Notes: generated by a model not told the origin, from the letters alone. DNA of 64,000 nt from CAYUPI01 sp964446585 (GCA_964446585.1 CAYUPI010000013.1:62001-126000), one strand, 5' to 3'. Positions 48,235 to 57,449 are shown, counted from the first letter of the stretch. Program-made: numbers and translations.

Positions 48235-48690
48235 ATGGCGCGTTGCTTGCGTTCAATTTTCAGAAGCAGCAGAATGTTTGCTGCGGATTCACTGCATGGC
48301 ACACATCAACAGCCCGGGATTGAAGGGGACAGATTCGGCAGGGACATGGCCCAAAAAATAGGTCTCGTTATCGGTGTCAAGATGATTCGCCGCGGCAGCA
48401 ATGAATCGAGCTTCAAAGGCAAGCACACTGTCATCGAATGCGCCAATGTTAAAACCACTAGCGTCGGCGTTTCGTATCGAATGCTCCCAAGGCTCGATTC
48501 AGTTATCACGGCGTTCCGGCGCACCGATGGAGAATTCGACCCGTTCTCATTGAGCGCCACCTCCTACGCGCAGCACATGATAAACACCCCCGCAGCAAAG
48601 GCTCATCGAAAGACCGGGTCGGCCTTGTGGGTAAAAAGCTATTTGAAGAGTAGGGGTGAACAGATTGGCACTGTTCGGATCGACGAATAG
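48235..48690 (+). CDS. Hypothetical protein next to attR
   Basis: Up to 151 residues from the ATG at 48235. The second half, from MAQKIGLVIGVKMIRRGSNE through VIECANVKTTSVGVSYRMLP and RKTGSALWVKSYLKSRGEQI, is more protein-like than the first and may start at 48346. No family recognised. It is the first gene outside the island. Confidence 0.4.
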   Translation: MARCLRSIFRSSRMFAADSLHGTHQQPGIEGDRFGRDMAQKIGLVIGVKMIRRGSNESSFKGKHTVIECANVKTTSVGVSYRMLPRLDSVITAFRRTDGEFDPFSLSATSYAQHMINTPAAKAHRKTGSALWVKSYLKSRGEQIGTVRIDE

Positions 48691-48831
48691 CCAGCTTCTT
48701 CCGTTCGGAAAATGCTCGGCCCGGCGATTCGTTATCCCGAAGGGCTGCAACACCACAGCCAGAGGAAGCATTAGATCCTATATCGGCCCGATTTGACCCC
48801 GATGGACTCAACTGTATCATGCCCATCGATG

Positions 48832-49179
48832 ATGCCACGAGACATGGAATTGATCCGGGAGCTTCTGCTTCGCTTCGAGCGTAACGATACTTCGATTCCA
48901 CCCGGCCACGCCCAGGAAGAAGTTGCATACCACGTGAAGCAAATGAGGCTCTCCGGCCTCGTGGATGCTCATATCGTTGAGCGGCCCTCCCCGGGCAAAG
49001 TGAAACCGGTCGATTTTATTGTGCATGACCTCACGCCTGCAGGACATGATTTTATTGCAAAAATCAGGAATGAAAATCTGTGGTCGAAGGTGAAAACTGA
49101 ACTTGCGAAGAAGGGCGTGCCGCTGACTTTGGATCTAGTCGTTCACGCCGCTGAGCACGTTGTAAAGGCGATGCTGTAA
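48832..49179 (+). CDS. DUF2513 family protein
   Basis: 115 residues from the ATG at 48832 (MPRDMELIRELLLRFERND). The pattern KRDMELIRELLLxxE at the start, KQMRLSGLVDAHIVERPSPG, then FIVHDLTPAGHDFIAKIRNE and NLWSKVKTELAKKGVPLTLD matches DUF2513, a small winged-helix-like family common on mobile elements and prophages. Function unknown. It may be a remnant of another insertion at the same tRNA site. Confidence 0.75.
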   Translation: MPRDMELIRELLLRFERNDTSIPPGHAQEEVAYHVKQMRLSGLVDAHIVERPSPGKVKPVDFIVHDLTPAGHDFIAKIRNENLWSKVKTELAKKGVPLTLDLVVHAAEHVVKAML

Positions 49180-49608
49180 AGGCCACGCTTACCTCGTGAG
49201 CAATCTCTCAGTCGGTGAAGCTTTTGTTCATTTACACGGCTCGATTTCTACGGTTCTCGCAACGTAAGCCGCGACGGCGCTCGTGATCGCAAAGACGATC
49301 TGCGAGTCGAACCGGCTGTAGTGCGCCCCGGGTGAATGATGCGCTCGGTTTGCGGCTTCCTCACCGCGTCGAGCCTGTGGGGGCCGTCCCGTTCGACGTG
49401 AATATTTGTTTCCTGCTCGTCCATGGAAATGAAATATCGAATCCCCGGCGGCGAGTCAAAACGAGTAAGTAACGACCAGAATCGATTGAACTTACAAAGC
49501 CTCAAGCATTTCCGCCAAAGGTGCACACCTTTAGCCTTGCCAAGCGTAAGGGGAGTGCTTTGATCCACGGAGCGGTCGCCGTCAGTCTCAGGCTTGGAGA
49601 GAACTGTT
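49180..49608. other. Gap before the secreted GYTRRDG-tail protein
   Basis: 430 bp with no convincing gene. It contains the promoter region of the following gene; no clear -35/-10 pair is evident. Confidence 0.45.
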
Positions 49609-50766
49609 ATGAGAATAAATTTGCTCTGTGGTTTGAGTCTAATTTTCACCCTTAACTCGCTGGCCGATACTTTGGTGTTTTCCAAAGGTGATCCGATCAC
49701 AGGAACTGTAATCCAGACGAATGGCGAAGACTTGCTGTTCCTTACGGATCACGGCACGTTCAATTTTGGCAGATCGAACATTAAGGAGATAAAGTTCGAC
49801 CGAAATGCCGATGCGTCTCAGACACGATCTACCAATCGGCTTCCTGATTTCAAAACGGCAGTGTTGTCTCTGAGCGGTCAGACCTGGTCATCAAGCTTAA
49901 CGCCGATACCGGCCACGGTAATTGATAAAGGAATTCTCCGGAATGTGCCGTATGTCTCGTTTCGGTGTAACGAAGATTATGAACTCAACATTTACGGCGA
50001 TTTAGAAGACCCGGCCGGGATAGAACTCGGGGTTTATCGCAAGCTGTTGAACGATGAAACCGCGAAAGCCAACTGCCTAAAATTCATAAGCGATTTGCTT
50101 GGTGACAGCGGCGACAGAGAGGTTCTGCGGGCGCTTTCACTTCAGCAGGATCTAAAGCAACGAAATGGCCTTAGTTTTGAGATTACTCCTCCAACCGCAG
50201 AAGATGCCTACGAGGGCTGGTGGGTTTCAGTTTTTTCCGAAGCAAAACTGAATCGATCCCGAGCGTCAGAAAAGGAATTGAAAAAAATTTCAGTGGCTAA
50301 AGTCGATGCGCTGAGGAATGGAACAAAAGCTGAGGACGACTCGGGCTGGACTGCGGAACAAGTGAAGCTTGCCCGCCCGGCCCTACCGCAGACGATCACC
50401 TTCGTAAATTCGTCAGGAGAGGTGGTCACCAACGCCGAGGTCGTGCGCGTTGTCGATGGGGCATACGTGATTTGGCGGAAAGGCCCGACCACGGGCAGGG
50501 TGAAGTTGGCAGATTTATCGGAGGAGCTTCGCGAACGGTTAGGATACGATTTAACAAAGGCGGCGGCAGCGTATTTGGCAGACGAACGCCGGGCACAGTC
50601 ACAGGTCATCGCGATTGACCAGCCGCAACAATCTCAGCAACCGTCGCAATCAACGTATTCCGGATCTGCTTCCTCGTCCGACAGCGGCAGAGTTTTTGTC
50701 CATGGTTACACCCGAAGGGATGGAAGTTACGTCCAGGCACACACGCGCAGTTATCCGCGAAGATAA
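49609..50766 (+). CDS. Secreted hypothetical protein with GYxRxDGxYV C-terminal motif
   Basis: 385 residues from the ATG at 49609. Signal peptide RINLLCGLSLIFTLNSLADT. A small strand-rich domain (DTLVFSKGDPITGTVIQTNG, DLLFLTDHGTFNFGRSNIKE) resembles the RNA/ligand-binding-like barrels found in planctomycete and verrucomicrobial secreted proteins. A second related segment follows at about 265-320 (TNAEVVRVVDGAYVIWRKGP). The C-terminal VHGYTRRDGSYVQAHTRSYP is a tail I know from many verrucomicrobial secreted proteins. Function unknown. The TlpA-like protein at 53.1 kb has a similar first domain (TLRIGSEVYSNVTVTSVSAS). Confidence 0.7.
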   Translation: MRINLLCGLSLIFTLNSLADTLVFSKGDPITGTVIQTNGEDLLFLTDHGTFNFGRSNIKEIKFDRNADASQTRSTNRLPDFKTAVLSLSGQTWSSSLTPIPATVIDKGILRNVPYVSFRCNEDYELNIYGDLEDPAGIELGVYRKLLNDETAKANCLKFISDLLGDSGDREVLRALSLQQDLKQRNGLSFEITPPTAEDAYEGWWVSVFSEAKLNRSRASEKELKKISVAKVDALRNGTKAEDDSGWTAEQVKLARPALPQTITFVNSSGEVVTNAEVVRVVDGAYVIWRKGPTTGRVKLADLSEELRERLGYDLTKAAAAYLADERRAQSQVIAIDQPQQSQQPSQSTYSGSASSSDSGRVFVHGYTRRDGSYVQAHTRSYPRR

Positions 50767-50854
50767 TTCGTGTATTGTTCCGAGGGATGGGTGAAGAGGA
50801 AGCTCCGGAGGGGTGGAGTGCACTTACCTGTGCTTCAAGTTGCTGCGATCAAGT

Positions 50855-51409
50855 GTGAGTTCACACACACGTCAGTTGTGTGAGTCAGATGCTACCATGG
50901 TGGAGCTTGGGAGAGATGCAGAAGGCATCCTGCGACGTGTCGCCAAGGGCGAGAGATTCCTTCTCACCCACCGCGGCCGACCTGCGGCGCGCTTGGAGCC
51001 GGTTGGAACCAATGGTCCAGTTGGTTCAGCCGCTGATCCATTTCTCACGATCGGACAGCGTACCGTTGATGAAACCGCGACTCTCCTGCTCATGCCCCAC
51101 AGCCACGCCGCTGCTGCCAATTCTCTTAAAACGACACTCGAGAGCCGAACCTTGCGGCTTGAATGGATTGATTCCGACAGATTTCACGGGGCGGGGATGG
51201 CCTCGTCGACGGCCTCGTCCCCTGCACCATTTGGCGCACGGTTGCGATCCGGGGACGAGGCCGTCCCCGCTCCGTGGTGGCGATGGCAAAATGCACTCAG
51301 CGCCTACGGCGCAGCGAGAATGGAATTGACCAGTTCCAAATCAGGCGTACAGATAAGAGGAAGCCTGATGAAGACCCTCCATGAACTTTGGATGAAAGGA
51401 TGCCCATGA
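50855..51409 (+). CDS. Phd/YefM-like antitoxin-type protein extended through a repeat element
   Basis: About 184 residues from the GTG at 50855. The first 65 residues (TMVELGRDAEGILRRVAKGE, RFLLTHRGRPAARLEPV) match the Phd/YefM antitoxin fold, which binds DNA and neutralises a toxin. Antitoxins of this kind are about 80-90 residues long. Here the frame stays open into a REPIN-like repeat (51185-51276), giving an unnatural tail (SSTASSPAPFGARLRSGDEA). No toxin gene follows, so this is probably a solitary or decaying antitoxin. Confidence 0.55.
   Translation: MSSHTRQLCESDATMVELGRDAEGILRRVAKGERFLLTHRGRPAARLEPVGTNGPVGSAADPFLTIGQRTVDETATLLLMPHSHAAAANSLKTTLESRTLRLEWIDSDRFHGAGMASSTASSPAPFGARLRSGDEAVPAPWWRWQNALSAYGAARMELTSSKSGVQIRGSLMKTLHELWMKGCP
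51185..51276. repeat. REPIN-like inverted repeat (GGGGACGGCCTCGTC family)
   Basis: Arms 51185-51207 and 51254-51276 are inverted copies with 21 of 23 matches. The core is CGGGGAYGGCCTCGTC. A further partial copy (GACGGCCTCGTCCCC) lies at 51208-51222. A different family from those at 10006 and 53019. Confidence 0.7.
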
Positions 51410-52968
51410 ATACACCACGCACACGCCGGGAATTTCTCGCCGAGGTCGGGCGAGGCATGTTGGTCGCAACAGTCGGTTATGGTGTCGCGCGCGAATTGGG
51501 CTTGACGACAGCCATGGCCGATGAGACCGCGGAGAACCTGTCATTCGGCCAGTTGGAGCGGCTAGTCTGTCTCATGCAGGAAACGCCGGTCAACGGCTTG
51601 TTTCCCACGTTGCTGGACCAGATTCACGCGGGCGTGGACCTGCGGCAATTAACCGCTGCGGCAGCGCTGGCCAATGCGCGGACGTTTGGCGGGGAGGATT
51701 ACGTGGGATTCCACACAATGATGGCGCTTGCGCCGGCCTTGCACATGTCGCGCGAGTTGCCGGCGGAACTGCAGCCGTTGCCCGTGTTCAAAGTGCTTTA
51801 TCGCAATACGAACCGCATCCAGGAGCACGGCGGACGCAAGGGGGAAGTGCTGCACGTCGTGAAAGCTGGTGCAACCAAGGGCAACCATCTCACCGGCGAG
51901 TCGTTGCGCGCCGCAGTGCGACGCAAGGACGTGAGCGAGGCTGAACAGACCTTCGCGGCGCTGGCGCGGGGCACGCCCGAAGATGCGTTCAACGATTTGC
52001 TGTACGCGGTCCATGATAACACCGAAGTTCACCGTGTCGTATTGCCTTACCGGGCGTGGGATCTGCTTGGACTGATCGGCAAGGAACAGGCCCATACATT
52101 GCTCCGTCAGTCCGTCCGTTATTGCGTCAGGGCCGAATCGTGGCCGCGCTCGGATGCCAAGGACGAGCCGCGGACGCTTTTGCCCAGGATGCTCGAGGAG
52201 CACAAACTTCTGGGCCGCTTGCCGGGCCAGCGTCGGGCCGAGGACAGTTGGGTGGACCAAATGAGCCAGACCATTTTCAAGTCCAATCCGCAACAGGCAG
52301 CGGAAGCGGCCGCCGCCGCGCTGGCGGAGGGCATGTCGCCGGCCGACGTCGGCGAAGCGGTCACTCTGGCTGCCAATCAATTGGTTCTCCGCGACATGGG
52401 CCGGACCGCTCGAGAAGAGGTCACGGGAAAACCTATCGGAAGTGTGCACGGCGATTCGATCGGTGTTCATGCGTCGGACTCGGCGAATGCCTGGCGCAAC
52501 ATGGCGCTGGCCACCAATCCGAGGAATTGCTTCGCCAGCCTCATCCTTGGCGCCTATCAGGTCGCTCTGGATCGCACGGCGCGCGGGGGCGATTTCCTCA
52601 ACTGGCAACCGCTCCCGCTTCCACAGCATCTCGACCAGATTAAGGCGACTGAGGCAGACACCATGCTTCGCGAACTCGAAGAGGCGATCCGCGGCAATCT
52701 CCAGGCGAAAGCGAGCGCCCTGGTCCAGAAGTATGGCGACGCCGGCCACGCGCCTCGCCCTATGTTCGATTTGCTCCTCCGCTACGCTGTCAGTGAAGAC
52801 GGAGCGCTGCACGCTGAAAAATTCTATCGCACGGTTTCCGAGGAATTCGCTTCCACAAGAGCCGCGTTTCGCTGGCGTCATGTCGTGGCGCTGGCGCGCG
52901 TCACCGCGAGCGAATTCGGGCGCCCAGCGCCCGGGATGGCCGAAGCGAGGGCGTTGCTGAAGGTGTGA
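51406..52968 (+). CDS. Tat-exported protein, possibly questin-oxidase-like
   Basis: 520 residues from the ATG at 51406, with GAAAGGA placed 5 nt before it. The N-terminus (NTPRTRREFLAEVGRGMLVA) has a twin-arginine signal. The body is helical and rich in His/Asp motifs: FGGEDYVGFHTMMALAPALH, LYAVHDNTEVHRVVLPYRAW, GSVHGDSIGVHASDSANAWR and VQKYGDAGHAPRPMFDLLLR. These recall the all-helical questin oxidase-like (AflY) group, but I am not sure of the family. Found as a stand-alone secreted protein in verrucomicrobia. No partner gene visible. Confidence 0.65.
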   Translation: MNTPRTRREFLAEVGRGMLVATVGYGVARELGLTTAMADETAENLSFGQLERLVCLMQETPVNGLFPTLLDQIHAGVDLRQLTAAAALANARTFGGEDYVGFHTMMALAPALHMSRELPAELQPLPVFKVLYRNTNRIQEHGGRKGEVLHVVKAGATKGNHLTGESLRAAVRRKDVSEAEQTFAALARGTPEDAFNDLLYAVHDNTEVHRVVLPYRAWDLLGLIGKEQAHTLLRQSVRYCVRAESWPRSDAKDEPRTLLPRMLEEHKLLGRLPGQRRAEDSWVDQMSQTIFKSNPQQAAEAAAAALAEGMSPADVGEAVTLAANQLVLRDMGRTAREEVTGKPIGSVHGDSIGVHASDSANAWRNMALATNPRNCFASLILGAYQVALDRTARGGDFLNWQPLPLPQHLDQIKATEADTMLRELEEAIRGNLQAKASALVQKYGDAGHAPRPMFDLLLRYAVSEDGALHAEKFYRTVSEEFASTRAAFRWRHVVALARVTASEFGRPAPGMAEARALLKV

Positions 52969-53018
52969 GCCGGTTTGACGTATGGTTCTAAGAGCTTGTT
53001 TGAACAATCGCTTCAAAT

Positions 53019-53094
53019 GTAGGAGCCGACGTAAGGAGGCTCAATTTCTAAGGGATTTCAGCAATAATCAGAGCCTCTTTACGTCGGCTCCTAC
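53019..53094. repeat. REPIN-like inverted repeat (GTAGGAGCCGACGTAA family), copy 1
   Basis: Arms 53019-53042 and 53071-53094 are inverted copies with 23 of 24 matches (GTAGGAGCCGACGTAARGAGGCTC). The related copy lies at 57331-57414. The open frame of the TlpA-like gene runs back through it, which argues against the most upstream start of that gene. Confidence 0.8.
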
Positions 53095-53098
53095 AATT

Positions 53099-53899
53099 TT
53101 GAGACACGCTCGAAGGATTCTTTTTGGCCTGCTGATGGCGAGCGGTCTGGCCCGAGCCGCTGACGAAAAGTTCGACACGCTTCGCATTGGCTCTGAGGTT
53201 TATTCCAACGTTACGGTCACGTCTGTGTCAGCGAGCGACATCTCTTTTCTGCACAGCCGCGGGGTGGGGAACGCGAAGCTCAAGAGCCTCGAGCCTGCGC
53301 TGCAAAAGCGATTCCACTTCGACCCGGCAAAAGCGGCCGCCAAGCAGGCGGAAGATGCCCAGGCCAATGCTCTATACACGCAAGGGCTGCGCAACGCGCC
53401 AACTGCCAAGCAGAAGCAGGTGCGCGAGCAGGAGCCGGATGTGCAACAAGAAGGGCCGGCCAACGGCATCCCGGCCCACCCCATCTACGCGAAGCCCTTC
53501 ATCAACCAACCTGCCCCAAAGTTGCAGGTGGAGAAATGGCTGACTGCGCCGCCCGATATGAACGGCAAATTCGTGCTGCTGGATTTCTGGGCGACATGGT
53601 GCGGCCCCTGCCGGCGCTCGATCCCCGAGCTCAACCGCTACCACGCCCGGTTCAAAGATCATCTGGTTATCATCGGGCTTTCAGATGAACCGGAAGTAGC
53701 TGTCCGCAACATGAAGAACCCGGTGATTGACTACGCTATCGCCATCGACACCCGCCACCGCACCGAATCTGAGGTCGAGGTCAAGGGCATTCCGCACACG
53801 ATGCTGATCGATCCGAATGGCATCGTCCGCTTCGAAGGTATGCCTCAGTACTTGGATCAAAAAGGTCTGGAAATGCTCCTGGCCCGGTTCGCGCGCTGA
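53099..53899 (+). CDS. TlpA-like thiol-disulfide exchange protein with N-terminal strand domain
   Basis: 266 residues from a TTG at 53099 just after the REPIN-like repeat. A signal peptide (RILFGLLMASGLARAADE) is followed by a small domain (FDTLRIGSEVYSNVTVTSVS) and a charged helical linker with KQKQVREQEPDVQQEG. The C-terminal thioredoxin fold has FVLLDFWATWCGPCRRSIPE with the CxxC redox pair, and GIPHTMLIDPNGIVRFEGMP with the cis-proline. It probably acts in the periplasm, reducing or oxidising partner thiols. The partner is unknown. Confidence 0.88.
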   Translation: MRHARRILFGLLMASGLARAADEKFDTLRIGSEVYSNVTVTSVSASDISFLHSRGVGNAKLKSLEPALQKRFHFDPAKAAAKQAEDAQANALYTQGLRNAPTAKQKQVREQEPDVQQEGPANGIPAHPIYAKPFINQPAPKLQVEKWLTAPPDMNGKFVLLDFWATWCGPCRRSIPELNRYHARFKDHLVIIGLSDEPEVAVRNMKNPVIDYAIAIDTRHRTESEVEVKGIPHTMLIDPNGIVRFEGMPQYLDQKGLEMLLARFAR

Positions 53900-53917
53900 G
53901 GCTCCTCAGCGTGATTC

Positions 53918-54391
53918 TTAGCCCTTCGCCGGTGATTGGGGCGATTTGCGCGAGTTATCAGGAGGCGGCTCGTTGAGAACGGCCCAAAAAATTCCCAGCT
54001 CCTTAATGGCGTCGCTGAACTGCTCGAATCCAACGGGTTTGACGACATAGGCGTTCGCGCCCAATTGGTAGCTCTTGACCAGGTCGCTCTCCTCACGTGA
54101 CGAGGTGAGCATGACGACAGGAATCGACTTCAGGCTCTCATCGCCTTTCATTTGCCGAAGCACTTCCAGGCCATCGACCTTCGGCATCTTCAAATCCAGA
54201 AACACGACCACGGGGTTGCCCGCTGCTCTCTCCTCGAATTTGCCGCGCCGATGGAGGTAGTCCAGGGCCTCGCCCCCGTGCCTGGCCACGGCGATGTTAT
54301 TCGCCAGATGGTGCCGTTTCCAGGCCGCAAGCGTTAGCTCGATGTCGCGAAGGTTGTCCTCTACCAACAGAATTGGTTTTAATGGTATCAT
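53918..54391 (-). CDS. Single-domain response regulator (Rcp1-like)
   Basis: 157 residues: PILLVEDNLRDIELTLAAWK with the acidic pair, VVVFLDLKMPKVDGLEVLRQ with the phosphoacceptor Asp66, VVMLTSSREESDLVKSYQLG and YVVKPVGFEQFSDAI with the conserved Lys. Only a receiver domain is present; the acidic loop sequence is that of Rcp1-type regulators that receive phosphate from PAS/phytochrome-like kinases. The start overlaps the kinase stop by 4 nt, so the kinase is its donor. Confidence 0.93.
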   Translation of the reverse strand: MIPLKPILLVEDNLRDIELTLAAWKRHHLANNIAVARHGGEALDYLHRRGKFEERAAGNPVVVFLDLKMPKVDGLEVLRQMKGDESLKSIPVVMLTSSREESDLVKSYQLGANAYVVKPVGFEQFSDAIKELGIFWAVLNEPPPDNSRKSPQSPAKG

Positions 54392-56328
54392 TCGTTTTCC
54401 TTTTCGATGTCGGGCAAAGAAAAATAAAAAGTCGCTCCCGCGTCAACCTTCCCCTCGGCTCGGACCTGGCCGCCATGGCGCAGGATGATGCGCTGGACGT
54501 TGGCCAACCCAATGCCTGTGCCCTCAAACTCCTCGGCCTGGTGAAGGCGCTGAAACACGCCGAAAAGTTTGCCGGCATATTCCATGTCGAATCCAGCTCC
54601 GTTGTCCTGCACAGAAAACTCCCAGTCGCCGCGTTCGTTCCGGCGGCTGGCGACCCTAATGATGACCCGTTCGCGATGTCGGGAGTATTTCGCAGCGTTG
54701 GAAAGGAGATTCACCCACACCTGTTTGAGCATCGCCCGGTCACCGACCACCTCGGGCAACGAGCCGATGTCCCACTCGATGCAGCGCCCTTCGAAGTCCT
54801 GGCCCATTTGCTGCATGACTTCGCCAACCAGTTCGCCCATGTTCACCCTAACGCGGCTCATCTCGGCCCGCCCCATGCGGGAAAAGACCAGCAAATTATC
54901 GATGAGCGCGCCCATTTGTTTGGCTGCGTCCAGGATGACGCTCACGTACCGCTTGCCGTCCTCGTCCAGATTAGAGAGATTGGACTGGCTGAGTAATTCA
55001 CTAAAGCCGCTGATGTGGCGAAGGGGGAGGCGCAGGTCGTGGGAAACAGAATAGGAGAATGCCTCCAACTCCTTGTTTACGGCTTCAAGCTGAGCGGTGC
55101 GCTCGGCCACGCGCTGCTCCAGCGTGGCATTGAGCTTGTGAATCTCCTCCTCGGCTCGCTTGCGTTCGGTAATGTCGCGCGCAATTTTCGAGGCGCCAAT
55201 GACCCTTCCGTTGTCGTCCCGGATCGGAGAGATGGTCACCGAAACATCAATCTGCTGTCCATCCTTTCTGAGCCGGACGGTTTCAAAATGATCAACGTCT
55301 TCTCCGCGCTGAATTCGCGCAATAATATCCGGTTCCTCCCGTTGGCGTTCGCGCGGAATCAGCATCATGATCGGTTTGCCGACGACCTCCTCCTCGGTGT
55401 AACCGAACAGCTTTTCCGCACCCGGATTCCAACTGCTGATCACGCCATCCAGAGTCTTGCTGATGATGGCGTCGTCGGAAGACTCGACGATGGCGGCCAT
55501 CCGAACGCGCGTCTGCTCCATCGCCTTGCGTTCGCTAATGTCAATGATGCTGGCCAAAACGAAGACGCCCTCCGCGGTTTCGAGGGGGTTCAGGCCGATC
55601 TCGACTGGAATTTCATGGCCGTCCTTGTGCAGGCCAAACAGTTCGCGGCCTGCACCCATCGGTCGAGTGCTTGGACTGGCGAAGAACCCTCCTCGGTAGC
55701 CCGGATGTTTGGCGCGGAACCGTTCGGGAACGAGCATCTCGATGGGGTGGTCGAGCAGCTCCGGCCGTCCGTAGCCGAACAATTTTTCGGTTTGAGCGTT
55801 CACCATCGTCATCTTACCGTCCCGATTTACGAGCACAATGGCATTGGGAGAGGCTTCGACAACGCTGCGAAATCTTTCTTCGGCCCGTTTGCGCTCCGTG
55901 ATGTCGGTGATAAAGCCGCAAAACGTCACCACGTCGCCGGTCTTGACCGGGCTGATGGACAATTCCACGGGAAACTCGCTGCCGTTACGGCGCAGGGCGC
56001 TCAGTTCGATGAGCCGATTCAAGACCGGGCCTTCGCCCGTAGCCAAAAAGTGCTTCATCCCACGCTGGTGCGCCTCCCGATACCGTAGCGGGATGATGAG
56101 CTCGGCAAGTGTCCTGCCAATGGCTTCCTGACGGGTCCAGCCAAACATTTGTTCGGCCCGAGCATTCCAGTCGGTGATGTCGCCGGAGGTATCGATTACT
56201 ACCACGGCGCTTACCGCCGAGTTCAGGACGGCGCGCAGACGGGCTTCGCTCTCGCTCAGAGCGAGGTTGACTTTTGCGACTTCGGCAGCCTGGCGAGGCA
56301 TGGCCTTTTTGTTAATTGAGAGACTCAT
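54388..56328 (-). CDS. PAS-PAS-PAS histidine kinase
   Basis: 646 residues with no membrane helix, so cytosolic. Three PAS/PAC units begin near residues 30, 155 and 280 (SEARLRAVLNSAVSAVVVID, RFRSVVEASPNAIVLVNRDG, RMAAIVESSDDAIISKTLDG), each closed by a DITERK/DISERK motif. A coiled coil (LNATLEQRVAERTAQLEAVN) leads to the HisKA domain with the phosphoacceptor His in FSYSVSHDLRLPLRHISGFS. The ATPase domain has N-box LLSNAAKYS, G1 DNGAGFDMEY and G2 GTGIGLANVQRI. It senses an unknown cytosolic signal through the PAS domains and probably phosphorylates the coupled Rcp1-like regulator. Confidence 0.95.
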   Translation of the reverse strand: MSLSINKKAMPRQAAEVAKVNLALSESEARLRAVLNSAVSAVVVIDTSGDITDWNARAEQMFGWTRQEAIGRTLAELIIPLRYREAHQRGMKHFLATGEGPVLNRLIELSALRRNGSEFPVELSISPVKTGDVVTFCGFITDITERKRAEERFRSVVEASPNAIVLVNRDGKMTMVNAQTEKLFGYGRPELLDHPIEMLVPERFRAKHPGYRGGFFASPSTRPMGAGRELFGLHKDGHEIPVEIGLNPLETAEGVFVLASIIDISERKAMEQTRVRMAAIVESSDDAIISKTLDGVISSWNPGAEKLFGYTEEEVVGKPIMMLIPRERQREEPDIIARIQRGEDVDHFETVRLRKDGQQIDVSVTISPIRDDNGRVIGASKIARDITERKRAEEEIHKLNATLEQRVAERTAQLEAVNKELEAFSYSVSHDLRLPLRHISGFSELLSQSNLSNLDEDGKRYVSVILDAAKQMGALIDNLLVFSRMGRAEMSRVRVNMGELVGEVMQQMGQDFEGRCIEWDIGSLPEVVGDRAMLKQVWVNLLSNAAKYSRHRERVIIRVASRRNERGDWEFSVQDNGAGFDMEYAGKLFGVFQRLHQAEEFEGTGIGLANVQRIILRHGGQVRAEGKVDAGATFYFSLPDIEKENE

Positions 56329-56467
56329 ACCCGATGCACTGCAAATTCCACCCCAAGCATGGTTTGCCGCCCTGCGGACTGAAAGTGGCAGACAGGAACT
56401 GGGCCTCGCGCAACGCGAACAACCCGGGGCACTCGTCGAATTACGCCCGGCCCGCTGGCTTTTCGGC

Positions 56468-57238
56468 TCAAGTCTGGACCTGTCGGCTGGTGTCGCGGGC
56501 CAGTCTTAGAACGAGCGGGCGCCCATAGAGTGTCAGCCGCGTGGTGCGTACCTCGACTGGAATGGTCCGACCGTCCGCGCGAATCAATTCACATTCAAAG
56601 GCAGTTGGAGCCTGGGTGTCGATCCCGGATGAGGAGCCGTGTGTGCGGGCTTTGTCCAGCAACAGAAATTGGGTTTCTTTGCGCCCGAGGATGTCCGTGC
56701 GGGCGCAGCCCAGCAACTCCTCGGCACACCGATTGGTGTCGAGGATTTTTGCGGTTTGCTCGTCAGCCAGGAACGCCACGTCGCCGAGGCACTCGAACAA
56801 TTCTCGATATTTGTGCTCCGACTGGCGCATGGCCTCTTCGGCCCGCTCATATTCGGCGCGTTCTTTTGCTTCGCGCAGCGCGCGATCGACCGCGGGGATC
56901 AGGCGCATGAGCCGGTGCTTAAGCACATAATCGGTTGCGCCATTCTTCAGCGCCTCAATCGCGGAATCCTCTCCGATGGTGCCCGAAACAAAGAGGAAGG
57001 GGATCTCGGGACGCTTTTCCCGGGACAACTCAAGCGCGTGGAGGCCACTGAAGCCGGGCATCGTGTAGTCGGAGAGGATCAGGTCAAAACCGCCCTGTTC
57101 CAGGGCCGAATCGAACTCTGAACGGGTGTCCACCCGAATCAGTTCACATTCGGGCCAGCGCGCCGAAATCATCGCCTTGTTCAACTCGGCGTCGTTCACG
57201 TTGTCTTCGAGATTGAGAATGCGCAATGATGTATTCAT
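56468..57238 (-). CDS. Response regulator with receiver plus PAS domain
   Basis: 256 residues from the ATG at 57238 (MNTSLRILNLEDNVNDAELN); the frame upstream is repeat-derived. The receiver has NLEDNVND and LILSDYTMPGFSGLHALELS with phosphoacceptor Asp57, FVSGTIGEDSAIEALKNGAT and YVLKHRLMRLIPAVDRALRE. A coiled coil (REAKERAEYERAEEAMRQSE) leads into one PAS domain (YRELFECLGDVAFLADEQTA). It has no output domain, so it may feed the kinase encoded 139 bp downstream. Confidence 0.92.
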   Translation of the reverse strand: MNTSLRILNLEDNVNDAELNKAMISARWPECELIRVDTRSEFDSALEQGGFDLILSDYTMPGFSGLHALELSREKRPEIPFLFVSGTIGEDSAIEALKNGATDYVLKHRLMRLIPAVDRALREAKERAEYERAEEAMRQSEHKYRELFECLGDVAFLADEQTAKILDTNRCAEELLGCARTDILGRKETQFLLLDKARTHGSSSGIDTQAPTAFECELIRADGRTIPVEVRTTRLTLYGRPLVLRLARDTSRQVQT

Positions 57239-57330
57239 CACTATATATTCGACCAATTTCACCCTGATTATACTCACAATTAACCAGCGGTAAAGGTGCA
57301 TTTCTTGGGTAAGTGCGTGTCTTGAAATTG

Positions 57331-57414
57331 TAGGAGCCGAGGTCACGAGGCTTTGATCTCTTGCAAAACCGTCGAAGTACAAATGAATTTTGAGCCTCGT
57401 TACCTCCGCTCCTA
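57331..57414. repeat. REPIN-like inverted repeat (GTAGGAGC family), copy 2
   Basis: Arms 57331-57352 and 57393-57414 pair with about 20 of 22 positions (TAGGAGCSGAGGTMACGAGGCT). It is related to the repeat at 53019-53094 but with a diverged middle. It lies between the receiver-PAS gene and the first LRR gene. Confidence 0.7.
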
Positions 57415-57449
57415 GAATGCAAACCGATTTTCCAAACGCGCTCTAAGGC

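Noticed and set aside
49248..49700. A 150-residue minus-strand open frame
   Set aside because: It overlaps the signal peptide region of the secreted gene at 49609 and has no domain or ribosome binding site.
51649..53016. A 455-residue minus-strand open frame
   Set aside because: It is antisense to the Tat-exported protein; high G+C removes stop codons from the complementary frame.
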